Positions 23,885 through 33,929 of a stretch of 64,000 nucleotides of DNA are shown here, piece by piece. Under the pieces are notes generated by a model that saw only the letters and a program-made list of their open reading frames with translations, was not told the DNA's origin and searched no databases. Position 1 is the first letter of the stretch. Each line of letters opens with the position of its first letter. The stretch spans positions 5,130,001-5,194,000 of the forward strand of contig NC_056545.1 in the NCBI RefSeq assembly GCF_910596095.1, in the 5' to 3' direction. Position numbers and translations under genes: made by a program. The stretch comes from Thunnus maccoyii. Taxonomy: Eukaryota > Chordata > Actinopteri > Scombriformes > Scombridae.

Positions 23885-24078
23885 TTTTAATGCTAAAATA
23901 ACTTTTTTCATTCTAACATTACTTGTGTGAGGGGGATGTGCTCTTAACATGTGGAAGAAAACAACAGAAATTTCATATAAGCTAACGTTACTTATTTAAT
24001 GCTAACGTTACTTTTTTATGCTGACAATAATTGTGTGAGGGGGGCCTCTGTGCTCTTTTAAATTTCATATGAACTAAT

Positions 24079-24779
24079 CACTGGTGGACTCAGGGGGAGG
24101 GTGGGGGGCAACCGGTCCCCCTGGTGCCCCCAAAGACAAAAAAATAGAGTGAAAGTGCCCTCTAAGGTGCCCCCACAGTAGAGCAAACATGATAAAATGT
24201 CCTCTAAGGTGGCTACACAAAGAAGAAAACATACCAAAGTTCTGTAATGGCTGTCTTAGTTATGGGTAAATCAGGATGAAAGGCCCTATAGAGGACCTCT
24301 CTCTATGTGACAATCTGAAATGAAGTGCCCTTCTTGGTACCCTTGGTCCATTGATACCCCCACAAGCGAGAAAACATGTTATGTCCTTTAAATGAAGAGG
24401 ATGTAATGCACTGCCCTATGAGTTGCTGTTGTAATGAGGTGAAGTGGAGGTTTTGTATGGGTGCCCTTCTAGTGAGAAAACAATAAAAAAAGGAAAAAGT
24501 GCCATTTAGGGTGCCCCTAAGTCTAACATACTGAAGTGCAGAATTGGGTGCCCTTTCAAAGAAAAAACAAAAAAAAAACAACTCAATAAGTGCCCTCTAG
24601 GGTGCCCCCACATGTGAGAAAACATGATGCCATGATGAGTGTCCTTTTAATGAACAAAAAACTGTGTCCTAAAGATGCCCTATAGGGTGTATGGGAGAAA
24701 AACATTGTGAAGTGAAGAGTATATTCTGAATCACCCTATAAATTGACATACCCTCTCAGACAGCCTGAGTCCGCCACTG
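24079..24779. mobile_element. Non-autonomous hAT-like element inserted in the tandem array
   Basis: Termini are inverted: 'cactggtggactcagg' at the left, and at the right 'cctgagtccgccactg' (reverse complement 'cagtggcggactcagg'), 14 of 16 matching. CTAAT lies immediately outside each end (24074-24078 and 24783-24787). The interior is built from short internal repeats of the form 'gtgccctctaaggtgccccc' with 'gagaaaacatgat'. An uninterrupted array unit near 25145-25175 shows the pre-insertion state. Confidence 0.6.
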
Positions 24780-24804
24780 ATCCTAATTTTACTTTTTTTT
24801 AAAA

Positions 24805-25060
24805 AGTGCAGTTTGTAGAATTTAGTGGCATCTTAGCGGAATGGACTTGGTAGAAATGGAAAATAATATTCATAAGTATGTTGTCATTAGTGTAATCACC
24901 TGAAAATAAGAATCATTGTGTTTTTGTAACCTTAGAATGAGCCTCTTATATTTACATAGGGAGCGGATCCTCTCCCATTAAGCCCCCCATGTTGCACCAC
25001 CATGTTGCACCACCATGTTTCTACAGTAACTCAGAAAGGAAAAACCAAACACCAATTTAC
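24805..25060 (+). repeat. Dispersed teleost repeat inserted in the tandem array
   Basis: 'agtgcagtttgtagaattta', 'tagcggaatggacttggtag', 'tattcataagtatgttgtc' and 'aatcacctgaaaataagaat' are landmarks of a short interspersed element common in fish. The tail has a duplicated 'catgttgcaccaccatgttg'. It is absent from neighbouring array units. Confidence 0.5.
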
Positions 25061-25377
25061 TTTTTTAATGCTAACATCACTTTTTTATGCTAACCATACC
25101 TGTGTAGGAGAACTGCTCTTGACATGTGGAGACAAACAGCAGAAATTTCATATAACCTAATTTTACTTTTTTAATGCTAACGTTACTTTTTTATGCTAAT
25201 GATAACTGTGTGAAGGCGCTTCTGTGCTCTTAACATGTGGAGACAAACTGTAGAAATTTTAGATATGCAAACATTACTTTTTATGCTCTTGTGGAGGCAA
25301 CCAACAGGAACTTCATATATGCTAACATTACTTTTTTATGCTAACCATACTGCATAACTGCTCTTGACATGTGGAGA

Positions 25378-25815
25378 CCGAGCAGGTAACTCCTGGTCTG
25401 AAAGGTGAAGCCAATGCGGGAGTACCCTAAAACTGCTTTCTTTCTAATGGCCAGCAGGGGTGGCTCCATTGGCTGCAAAAAGAAGTCTGATTGTATGGAA
25501 GTCTATGAGCAAATTTTTGTTTTAATGGTTTTAAGCCTGTTTTTCGCTGACGAAAATTAGCATTAGCATTAGCATTACCACAGTTAAACATAGACTGTAA
25601 ATGCATCATGCTAACCAAGCTAGCAGCTAGTGCTAGGGTCAGCTTCACCCTCTCGTCCAAATATGGTCACTCTGGCTCCAAAAATCAAAGATGGCAATGG
25701 TTAAATCCAAGATGGTGACAGTCAAATCGTAAACCCAAGGCTTCAGAACGGCAGTCCACAAACCAATGGATGATGGTCAGTCACAGTGGCTACGTCCATG
25801 TTTTTTTAGTCTATG
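25378..25815 (+). mobile_element. Third insertion: shortened copy of a long dispersed repeat
   Basis: Begins 'ccgagcaggtaactcctggt' and ends near 'gtccatgtttttttagtcta', just before array sequence resumes ('tggtggagacagacaccaga'). Internal landmarks are 'ggctgcaaaaagaagtctga', 'atatggtcactctggctcc', 'cagtccacaaaccaatgga' and 'gtggctacgtcca'. A 5' fragment of the same family is at 36893-36925. It contains (ATTAGC)n at about 25557-25576. Confidence 0.5.
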
Positions 25816-26224
25816 GTGGAGACAGACACCAGAAAATTTAGATATGCTAACGTTACTTTTTATGCTAAAGTTACTTTTTTATGCTAAGAAATATTTTGTG
25901 TGGATTTTTATGCTTTTCGTGGAGGTAAGCAGCAGAAACTGCATATATGCAAATTTTCCTTTTTTTAATGCTAATGTTACTTTTTTACGCTAACGATAAT
26001 TGTATGAGGGCGCTTTTGTGCTCCTAACATGTGGAGACAAACAGCAGAAATCTTAGATATGCTAAATTTACTTTTTTATGTTCTTGTGGAGACAACTAAC
26101 AGAAACTTCATATATGCTAAGGTTACTTTTCATGCTGATGTTATTTTTTTAATACTACCATTACTTGTGTGATGGGGGTTCAGGCTTCTGTGATTTTAAA
26201 CCATGCTGACACACAGTTTTTTGA

Positions 26225-26335
26225 CTTTTTACCTCTTTGAATGTCCTCATGTTGTAAATTTTCTTGATTCTCATATGTGGCGTAGCTGCTGTAACACTGC
26301 AATTTCCCACTGGGATGAATAAAGTACTCTATCTT
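26225..26335 (+). mobile_element. LINE 3' tail
   Basis: 'gctgctgtaacactgcaatttcc' followed by 'actgggatgaataaagtact' and 'ctatctttag' has the form of the 3' end of a common fish non-LTR retrotransposon. Only the tail is present. Confidence 0.4.
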
Positions 26336-27300
26336 TAGACATTCACAGACATTCACTTAAAGGGATAAATGAATAAATACAAAGTTAATCATGGATTATT
26401 TATTATACTGTGATTCAAAAGGTATTATGTCCAACATAATTCAACCTCAGACAAGTTTGATATGAAATAGTTTTGTCTACCTCATGAATCTGCAATATGT
26501 TGACTAATGGAAGAAAAATGTTATAGTAGCCTGTACGATTCTTGCCGGGTCTCTGCAGTTGAATCAATACCACAGGAACACTGTCTGCATCACGAATCAT
26601 GCTCCCTTCCCATCATTTACATGCAGCTAATGGCATCAGTATCCATCTCTGGGGTACATCTTATCAATTCACGACCTCCCTCATATTATAAGAGATCATG
26701 GAAATATGCTCCATAGATATGAAAATAGTCCCTCTACAGCCAGCAGAATATGGCCAAGATACTTTGTCCCAGCAGCTCTTCATTTTGATGCAAATGTGAG
26801 GCAGCCTTGCAGGTTCGAAGCGGGGGAGGGGGACCAGGGGAAATGCAATTGAGGGATTTCTTTGTGAGGCCCGACGCAAATCCCAAATGTTCTCAGGGTT
26901 GAAAACAAAAACAGCATGGGTGCTGCACTGGTCATGTTGGCCCCTTCAATAGATGCACCTTCTGCCACACAAAAGCACCGAGGGCTTTCTCGCCAAACTG
27001 TGCTTCCAAAATATTCCGCTCTTAGAGATCCGCTCCTCATACTGTTCAGAGTTGACACAGCTGAGAACATGAATCCAGTGCTCATGAAGTCCACTGGTTG
27101 TATAGTAGACTTTCTGGTGCAATAGTGATGAAGGGAGTCGACCTGTCAGTCAGAGACGCCCACTGGTAGCCCTCTGGCTGGTTCCTCTGACTGTATGAAG
27201 CCAGTGTACATGGTGGCATGTGGCTGGGATTAGTAAATTTCACTGTGGATTAAAATCTTTCCAACGCCTCCATGGCCACTCACTAAAAGAAAGGAGTCTG
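26336..27300. other. Region upstream of kcnj1; two overlapping antisense ORFs, unassigned
   Basis: No recognised gene. A 104-codon minus-strand ORF (26780-27094) overlaps a 69-codon plus-strand ORF (26916-27125). Neither resembles a family I know, and neither has a clear splice or start context. Promoter elements of kcnj1 should lie near the right part of this interval but none could be named. Confidence 0.3.
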
Positions 27301-27336
27301 AAGTTCCAGCAAAGATCCAGTGAGCACTCTGGGCCC

Positions 27337-27353
27337 ATGGTCTCACTTAGCAG
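27337..27353 (+). CDS. kcnj1: Candidate short first coding exon of kcnj1
   Basis: 'cccATGGtc' begins a 17-nt coding stretch (M-V-S-L-S, then AG) that runs into a consensus donor GTATGT at 27354-27359. Joined to the acceptor at 28533-28534 (TAG), the split codon AG+C gives Ser. The frame then passes through S-S-R into the M-F-Q start of the main exon with no shift. The N terminus would be M-V-S-L-S-S-S-R-M-F-Q and the protein 387 residues. Mammalian KCNJ1 also uses alternative 5' exons that add N-terminal residues (ROMK1 versus ROMK2). The exon may instead be only 5' UTR. No transcript evidence is available here. Confidence 0.4.
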
Positions 27354-28534
27354 GTATGTTGAAACTTTTCCTTGTTGCTTTCTACAGTGAACTGATGATG
27401 TAAGGATTTACTAATCAGACTTTGTGTGTTTTGTTGTTTAAATATGCCAAATGTTTTTACTTTATTTCTCTTAACAGCGCAGACGAGTCTGATATCTTAT
27501 ACAAACAGCATGGTTTTATCTTAAGCTGCTTAAAAGAAAGCAACTTAAACATTTTTATGTCTTTGAGATTATAAATTTAAATATGTTACTGTCTCTAGCT
27601 GTCTCTCTCTGAGTATACAATAGTGGCTTTGCCAATTATGTAAGAGAAATACAAAGAACTAGAGGAATCAGATGGTAAAAGTACTCTAAACTCTAATTAG
27701 GGCTTAAAAACAACACTGGGAAAAAACAGTTTGTCCAACACACGCATCTTATGTTAAAATGATCTATAGGGGTGTATAAATAATTAAATATATGTGTGTG
27801 TTTGGATTTGCGAGTTAATAATTACAACACTTTTGTGTGATCTATACTAAACACTTGTTAACAAAGATATGAAGTAGGTTCTTATTAAGATTATTGTTAA
27901 TGTGTGTGAACCTTTATTCCAAAAACAAGTGTAAATCTTTTTTTTTTTCTCAAAACAAACAAGTTTCTTGGGTGTCAATCTTGAGTCTAATCAGATTCTG
28001 TTATGTAACGCTCACAGTGGAACACATGGTGTATACTGCACAGTACAAACAAGTATAACTACCCTCAAATAAATACACATAAACATCAAATAACAAACAT
28101 TGTTTGTGCCTATATTGGACCTAGGTCTGTACTAAACAAATGTACTTCTCTTCTAATGATGAATAAGGAAAATTAGATATAATAATTACAATACAATAAT
28201 ATCAATAATAAAAATATGTTTATGTGAAAACTCTGACTGACATGTACAACATATTTTTATTTTTTATATCTTATAAAAACACCTCGGCACTGTTGGTTTA
28301 GCAAACATTACTCAAACCGAAGTAAATAGACCATTTGTTGGACACTAATCCACAAGTTTCTCCTTATTCAAATCTTGGGTGTTGTATGCGGTGCAGATTT
28401 TAATGCCCTTTGAGGTAAACTTGTCATTTGGGTGATAATGATGACATTGACTCGAATTGACCATTATGAGGTGAAGTCCTGCTTTGAAATATATGGATGA
28501 AGCTTTGTGATGATCTTGTGTTTGCTTCTTGTAG

Positions 28535-29681
28535 CTCCAGGATGTTCCAGCTGTTCCAGGGTCACATCCAGCCAGCTGGGCATCGAAGCCGCAAAACCCG
28601 TCTAGTCACCAAAGACGGGCGCTGCAACATCGAGTTCGGCAATATAGAGTCCAGTAACCAGTTTGCATACCTGGTGGACTTCTGGACCACCTTTGTGGAG
28701 ATCCGTTGGCGCTTTGTTCTCCTGTTGTTTGTGGCTTCGTTCACCGGCAGCTGGTTCATTTTCAGCCTGCTGTGGTACTGGATCGCAAAGAGCAACGGGG
28801 ATCTGACCGGACAGAACCGCACAGATGAACATGTCCAGTGTATAGACAATGTTAACGGCCTAACAACGGCGTTCCTCTACTCCTTGGAGACCCAAACCAC
28901 TATCGGGTACGGTGGCAGGGCGTTGACTGGGCACTGTGCTGGCACTGTAGCTCTAATTATCATCCAGTCTCTCATTGGCACCTTCATCAACTGCTTCATG
29001 TGTGGGGTCATCTTGGCCAAGATCTCGTTACCCAAAAGAAGGGCAAAGACTGTCACCTTCAGCAACACGGCGGTCATCTGCTTAAAGAAAGGCAGTCTGT
29101 GTCTCCTCATCAGAGTGGCCAACCTTCGAAAGACTTTACTAATTGGCAGCCAGATCTATGGCAAGCTGCTTAGGACCACAACCACACCAGATGGAGACAC
29201 CATCATTCTGGACCAGGTGCACATTGACTTCATAGTTGACGCTGGCAAGGATAACTTGTTTTTTGTTTGCCCTCTGACCCTCTACCATGTGATTAACAGA
29301 TCAAGCCCATTCTACGACCTGTCAGCCAACACTCTTCTGCTACAGGACTTTGAGTTGGTGGTCTTTTTGGACGGGACAGCCGAGTCCACCAGCTCCTGCT
29401 GTCAGGTCCGAACCTCCTACATCCCACAGGAGATTCAGTGGGGGTACAGTTTCCTGCCCATCATCTCCCGCACCAACACGGGAAAGTACCGTGTGGATTT
29501 CTCAAACTTTTCAAGGAGCGTCCGGGTCACCACACCCCACTGCGCACACTGCTTCGAGACAGATGTGGACGAGAGAAACCATAACAACCACAATCACAAT
29601 AACCAGCAAAAGCTGGGGATCGATAACTTGGGGTTTCAGGTGATTGACATTCATGATGTAATGGACATCACTAGAATGTGA
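28535..29681 (+). CDS. kcnj1: ATP-sensitive inward rectifier K+ channel 1 (Kir1.1/ROMK class), main exon
   Basis: Pore subunit of a tetrameric, PIP2-dependent K+ channel; in mammals it recycles and secretes K+ in the renal tubule. ATG at 28542 aligns with the ROMK2 start and gives 379 residues. An in-frame ATG at 28497 would place the polypyrimidine tract and acceptor 'tttgcttcttgtag' inside the protein, so I reject it. Numbered from 28542: conserved N-terminal block 'RLVTKDGRCN' (20-29); M1 about 57-80; pore helix and filter T120-I-G-Y-G124; M2 about 133-157; cytoplasmic domain to the end. C100 and C132 fit the extracellular disulfide. N92 (N-R-T) is a glycosylation sequon. N150 matches ROMK1 N171, the weak-rectification residue, and R20 and R290 match R41 and R311. 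Unusual: ROMK1 pH-gate K80 is V59; G125 follows the filter instead of Phe; and the tail has an Asn/His-rich insert (347-354) and lacks the NPxF endocytic motif. Confidence 0.93.
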
Positions 29682-30420
29682 GCAAGTAGGATGAGAAGTT
29701 TTGCTCTGACTAACAATAATGAATCAGGATGTGGTAAATTAAGTGTGAAAAGCTTCGTCTTTCCAACTTCCTCTAAGCAAGGTTTCACTGTTAGTCAGAC
29801 TGTTTGTGAGGAGGAGTGAATTATTGAGGAAATATTTGGCCAGACTGCCTTCTCCAGCAAGCTCTCAAGTGAACATGTGAATTATAATCGACTCGTTTGC
29901 CTTAAACAGGCAAAACATTCAAAGTTCTTAAACTGTCTGGAGGAAAATTCAGACGTGAACGGGAGTTAAGCTCTTGCCCAGCGGCTCATTACAATCAAAG
30001 CACATTTGGGACTTGTGACTTTGTCTAGGTAATGGGTGGAAGAAGGAGGAAGAGGGAGGAAGAGGGATTGAGGTTTTGATGTATAGAAAATGAAAGGGGT
30101 AAAATACTGGATGGCACAGTGGGTGCTTTTTGAGAAGATTAAGGTCTGAGCCTGTTGTAATGAAAAACTGTGTGCTATAAGGGCTGGAGTGGAAAAAAAA
30201 GTAGGACAGGCCTTTTGAGTTTTCTCATTATTTCAACTAAAACAGTAACTGTATGCTGTTTTTTTTGTATGCCTTGATAATTAGGAAACTGTGACCATAG
30301 CTGTTAAATGTGATGATTTTAACTGTGACCAGTCTACATTTTGTAGATCATACTGTGTTCACTGTAACTCAGGGAAAATAACATCCTTAGTTGAAATAAA
30401 CCTTTTTTTCCACAATAAAT
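29682..30420 (+). other. kcnj1: kcnj1 3' UTR with poly(A) signals
   Basis: Non-coding sequence after the TGA at 29679-29681. AATAAA is at 30395-30400 and again at 30414-30419, so the transcript probably ends shortly after 30430. Contains a GGAGGAAGA direct repeat near 30044-30066. Confidence 0.5.
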
Positions 30421-31480
30421 TGACTCATTGTTCAGTTTTTTATATCTTTTGCTGTTCTCCACATTGAATATATTATCAAAATGTGTTAGAAGTACATCAG
30501 AATAATGATCATATCAACCATCAAGAGTGGTTAAATGTATTACATTTACTCAAGTGCTGTTCTAAAATAAGTTTAGTGAAGCATAAACTAAAGCAGCATA
30601 AACTAGAAATATTCAAGTAAAGTACAAGTACCTCAAAATTGAACTCAACATTTATGGTTACTGTAGGCAGTGAACAAGCATAAAAACTTGCAAAGAGCTG
30701 ACATTTCCACCAAACTTCAGCCTGAAAGTCTCATTTAGACTTTGAGTATTCTGTATAAGAAGGTATATGACAAAATAAAAGCTGACTGCAAGTTGTTAAA
30801 ACTTTTTAGATGTGTTATGTTGTTTAAAATGTGAATGGCATACAACCAATACTGCAACTGTGTAAGATTTATAGTCAAGGAGGTGCCTTGATTACAATAT
30901 ACTGTATTTTGTTCCTGACATTGATGTAAATTGAACTAAAATACAAGCATAGAAGAAAACACTCAAAGTATGCATTTTGATTTTTAAACCAACCAACAGT
31001 GACAGAAGCTTGACAAGATGTGTTTACTGAAATGTGTTTTCGCCTTTGCACAAGTGGTGATAATATTTACAATTGTCAATATCCAATCAGTCAAATGTGA
31101 AAGTGAAGAAATATGTATTTAAAAAAGTTTCAATGAATGAAATAATTGTTAGAAACACAGAACAATACACTAAAAGTTCCAGAGGACAACGTAAGCTATG
31201 TCCAAACAGCTAAAAAATATAAATGATGGAGTAATTCAGTGTCTCAGTACGTATTATATTTGATATCTGGAGCGTTTGGGTTCAAATATTATTTCCACTA
31301 CTACAAGAATACAATTATCCTGTCATCCCAATTACTTTGTATAAGACTTGTACGACTTGTACCATGTAAAAAAAGAAAAAAAGATCTCTGGTTGGAATCT
31401 GGCCAGACTTTTCTCACATGCTCCCTCCTTTTATCAAACATTCCTGTCTTGCTCCACTACTACATGAAAGCAGTATTCAA
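30421..31480. other. Intergenic sequence, nothing recognised
   Basis: AT-rich, with no gene. The region near 30530-30640 resembles weak fish interspersed sequence ('tttactcaagtgctgttcta', 'agtaaagtacaagtacctca') but could not be assigned with confidence. Confidence 0.4.
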
Positions 31481-31482
31481 GC

Positions 31483-31810
31483 CAAGTCAAGACAATTTGA
31501 TATATAAAGCCCATTATCACAAATCACAAATTTGCCTTAATGGGCTTTACAACCTGTACAGAATACAACATCCCCTATCCTTAAGATTCTCAAATGGAAG
31601 AAACCTCAGGAAAAGCAAAAAGGGGAAGGATCCGTCTTCCAGGACAGACAGACATGCAGTAGATGTGTACAGAATAGACAAAAATAGCGATATAGAAAAA
31701 CAGGAGGACAAAATTATAGATAGATTATAAACATGTATGAAGAATATGATCAGGATGACGTCAAGCAACTTCCAGGTGGCGCCAAACAGATGCACAACCA
31801 GAGAGTGACA
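31483..31810 (+). repeat. Dispersed teleost repeat
   Basis: Contains 'agcccattatcacaaatcac', 'atgggctttacaacctgtac', 'ggaagaaacctcaggaaaag' and 'agacagacatgcagtagatg'. This is a landmark order repeated many times in percomorph genomes. The ORF that spans it (31239-31730) is a by-product of the repeat and not a gene. Confidence 0.6.
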
Positions 31811-31837
31811 TGACCTCCTATCAGCATGGTAAACTGC

Positions 31838-32085
31838 TGTATTTATATAGCGCTTTTATCCAAAGCACTTTACAATGTTTCTGCAGCTCATTCACCCCTT
31901 CAGACACACACAAACACACTCACACATACACACTGATGGCAGCAAGCTACCATGCAAGGTGTTGGCACAACCATCAGGAGCAATTTGGGGTTCAGTGTCT
32001 TGCCTAAGGACACTTCGACATGTTGACAGGAGGAGTCTGGGATCAAACCACCTCCTGACCTGGAAAGAAGACAGACTACACATAA
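31838..32085 (-). mobile_element. tRNA-headed SINE-like element
   Basis: On the minus strand 'caggtcaggaggtggtttgatcccagactcc' contains a B-box-like GGTTTGATCCC. It is followed by 'gtccttaggcaagacactga', 'gaaccccaaattgctcctga' and a (GTGT)n-rich stretch, ending in 'gcgctatataaatacagc'. The order is that of a widespread fish element. The 220-codon plus-strand ORF here (31875-32537) is a chance reading of repeat DNA. Confidence 0.55.
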
Positions 32086-33023
32086 AGACAAGAAACAAAA
32101 CTCAGGCACACCATTCACACAGCAGAGAGAGAGAGAGAGAGAGAAGAAAACCATTCACATGGTTCAACAGACAAGGACATCGTCCACATGGGAGAGAGAG
32201 AAAAGAGGTGAGGCTGAAACTCCTGGAGGATGAAGATCCGGATCCAAAACATCTGGAATTGCCACTAACAGCCAGGGAAGCAGAGCAGTCCACGCCTGAG
32301 AGAAAAGAGAGGACAAGGAGGAGAGACAAGGGAGAGAGAGAGAGAGTGGCAAACAGCTTGGACACTCATGTACTTATGGGTCAGAGAGATGTCATGGTTA
32401 TCAGAAAGTTTACAGTAACCTCATCAGCAGGACAGACATGTTTTTTTTATGATCAACATTTCATTTGGTTTTTGAGCAGGCACAACAGCTTTAAACAATG
32501 GGCAATGGTAGAAACAGAGAGCTTAAGGCTACATTAACATAATAGAGTACAAGCAAATAATGACCTAAAAAAGAAAAGGGGGAATTATAACGGCAGCACA
32601 GTAGCTCAGGGCCATAGCAATGTGGAGCATATTCAGTGTGCTAGAGAATACAAATAAGATGCAAATAAAAGGGCTGTTATTTGATTGTGAGAGGTTTCAA
32701 GGGCTTTTAATGTGACTGTATCTGCTCTATTTCAGACTACATCTATCAACCTAATAATACATCCTGAAGCTGCTACGATTCAGGACAGATGTGGTTTTGA
32801 AGTAATCAAATAATGAACAACTAATTGAGAGTTAAGGCAACAACGCCATAGAGGTTTTTAAAAAGCTGTGACAGCTGTCCGCGCCACCAGAGAGCATCAG
32901 AGCACTGCCATGATTTTGCATGATTAGCATAAAAATATTGTTATAAACAATTAATTCAGAAATTTAAAAAAAAAAAAAAGTGTTTTTCTCCAGACTGCCC
33001 CAGTTCTGCCAGCAGCCTCTCTT
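32086..33023. other. Intergenic, purine-rich with (GA)n tracts
   Basis: (GA)n at about 32123-32142 and 32332-32345 within a generally purine-rich stretch. No gene seen. Confidence 0.4.
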
Positions 33024-33488
33024 TCATATGCTCATAGATGTTTGAAAAGGTTCAGCCTGTAAACTTTTGATGTTCGCACTTTTCCCCAGGTGACCTTCAG
33101 TTTCCTGATGGCAGCAGACAGCAGCAACAAAGCAACACCTGATACAGTCATCTATCGCCACATGTGGCGGTGATGGACCTTGTTGTGTCTCTGCATGTGT
33201 TCTAGCGGGGAATTTTAAGAGTATAGCTCCAACATTTCTGTCAGAGAGGCAGAGATTTCTGAAATGCCTTTCATCCCATTTGGATTTACAGAGGCAAGTT
33301 AACTGGGTTTCATCTGCATAACAATGAAATGAGCTGTTGGAGGGATAGGCACAGTGAGTCTGAAGCAGCTGGGAAGAAAAAAAAGACCAGGCAGAGATGA
33401 GAGAGCTGAGTGGAGGGTACAGCAGTGTTTTTAATCTGATAGAGCCGAGGGCTGGTTCACTGATAACAGAAACATACAGTATGTGCAC
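33024..33488 (-). pseudogene. LINE reverse-transcriptase fragment (CR1/L2-like), inactive
   Basis: The minus-strand frame contains S-F-H-C-Y-A-D-E-T-Q-L around 33330-33300, the catalytic core motif of non-LTR reverse transcriptases (usually F-H-x-Y-A-D-D-T-Q-L). The second catalytic Asp is Glu. Upstream motifs are scrambled and the frame dissolves into unrelated residues downstream, so this is a short relic of a LINE. Confidence 0.55.
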
Positions 33489-33929
33489 ACACCTGCATAT
33501 ATCTTCTACATATTTTACCTGTATTTAAACATTTAGATCCTTTACATCTGCTGCCATACATGCCTTTATATACCAAATATAACTTTGAATCATTACTTCC
33601 GAGCATTAAAAGGGAAAAGACATCCTTAAATCATATCAGATCATATTTTCTTTTTAAGTTAAAGATGAACACAAGTGAAGTTTCTGTGATTGTTTTTATG
33701 TTTTGTTACTAATTCAAATGACTGGTAATACTCCAAACACATATTAATTTACATCTTATTTTCTTTAGTGGGAAAAGGCAGCATCCATTTTCCTATTTAA
33801 TTCTAATTACTAACTAACTATTGATTTAGAGAAACAGGCTTTTTTGTTTTCGCACAAAACAAAAAGTATTTGTTCAAATTTTGCATTGAGGGAATACATT
33901 GTTCTGTACGGAGGTGTTAAAGGGCCACA

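Larger units (their letters stand above)
23885..26170. repeat. Diverged tandem-repeat array with three later insertions
   Basis: Repeating blocks of 'gctaacgttactttttta' / 'tgctaa', 'gtgtgaggggg', 'tgctcttaacatgtggagac' and 'agcagaaatttcatata' recur across the interval. In the clearest section the spacing between successive 'acatgtgg' motifs is 111 bp (25122 and 25233), with shorter derived units of about 55-80 bp elsewhere. Non-array segments interrupt it at about 24079-24779, 24805-25060 and 25378-25815. No coding content. Confidence 0.65.

Noticed and set aside
24079..24779. CRISPR-like array because of regularly recurring short repeats
   Set aside because: Repeats are irregular and degenerate and lie within inverted transposon ends, in a vertebrate genome.
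28497..28541. Upstream in-frame ATG extending Kir1.1 by 15 residues
   Set aside because: The extra stretch encodes a polypyrimidine tract and TAG acceptor, and the family start matches M-F-Q at 28542.
31239..31730. 163-codon plus-strand ORF
   Set aside because: Its second half is a known type of dispersed teleost repeat and its first half has no recognisable content.
31875..32537. 220-codon plus-strand ORF
   Set aside because: It spans a tRNA-headed SINE and (GA)n tracts; the composition is that of repeat DNA and no domain is visible.
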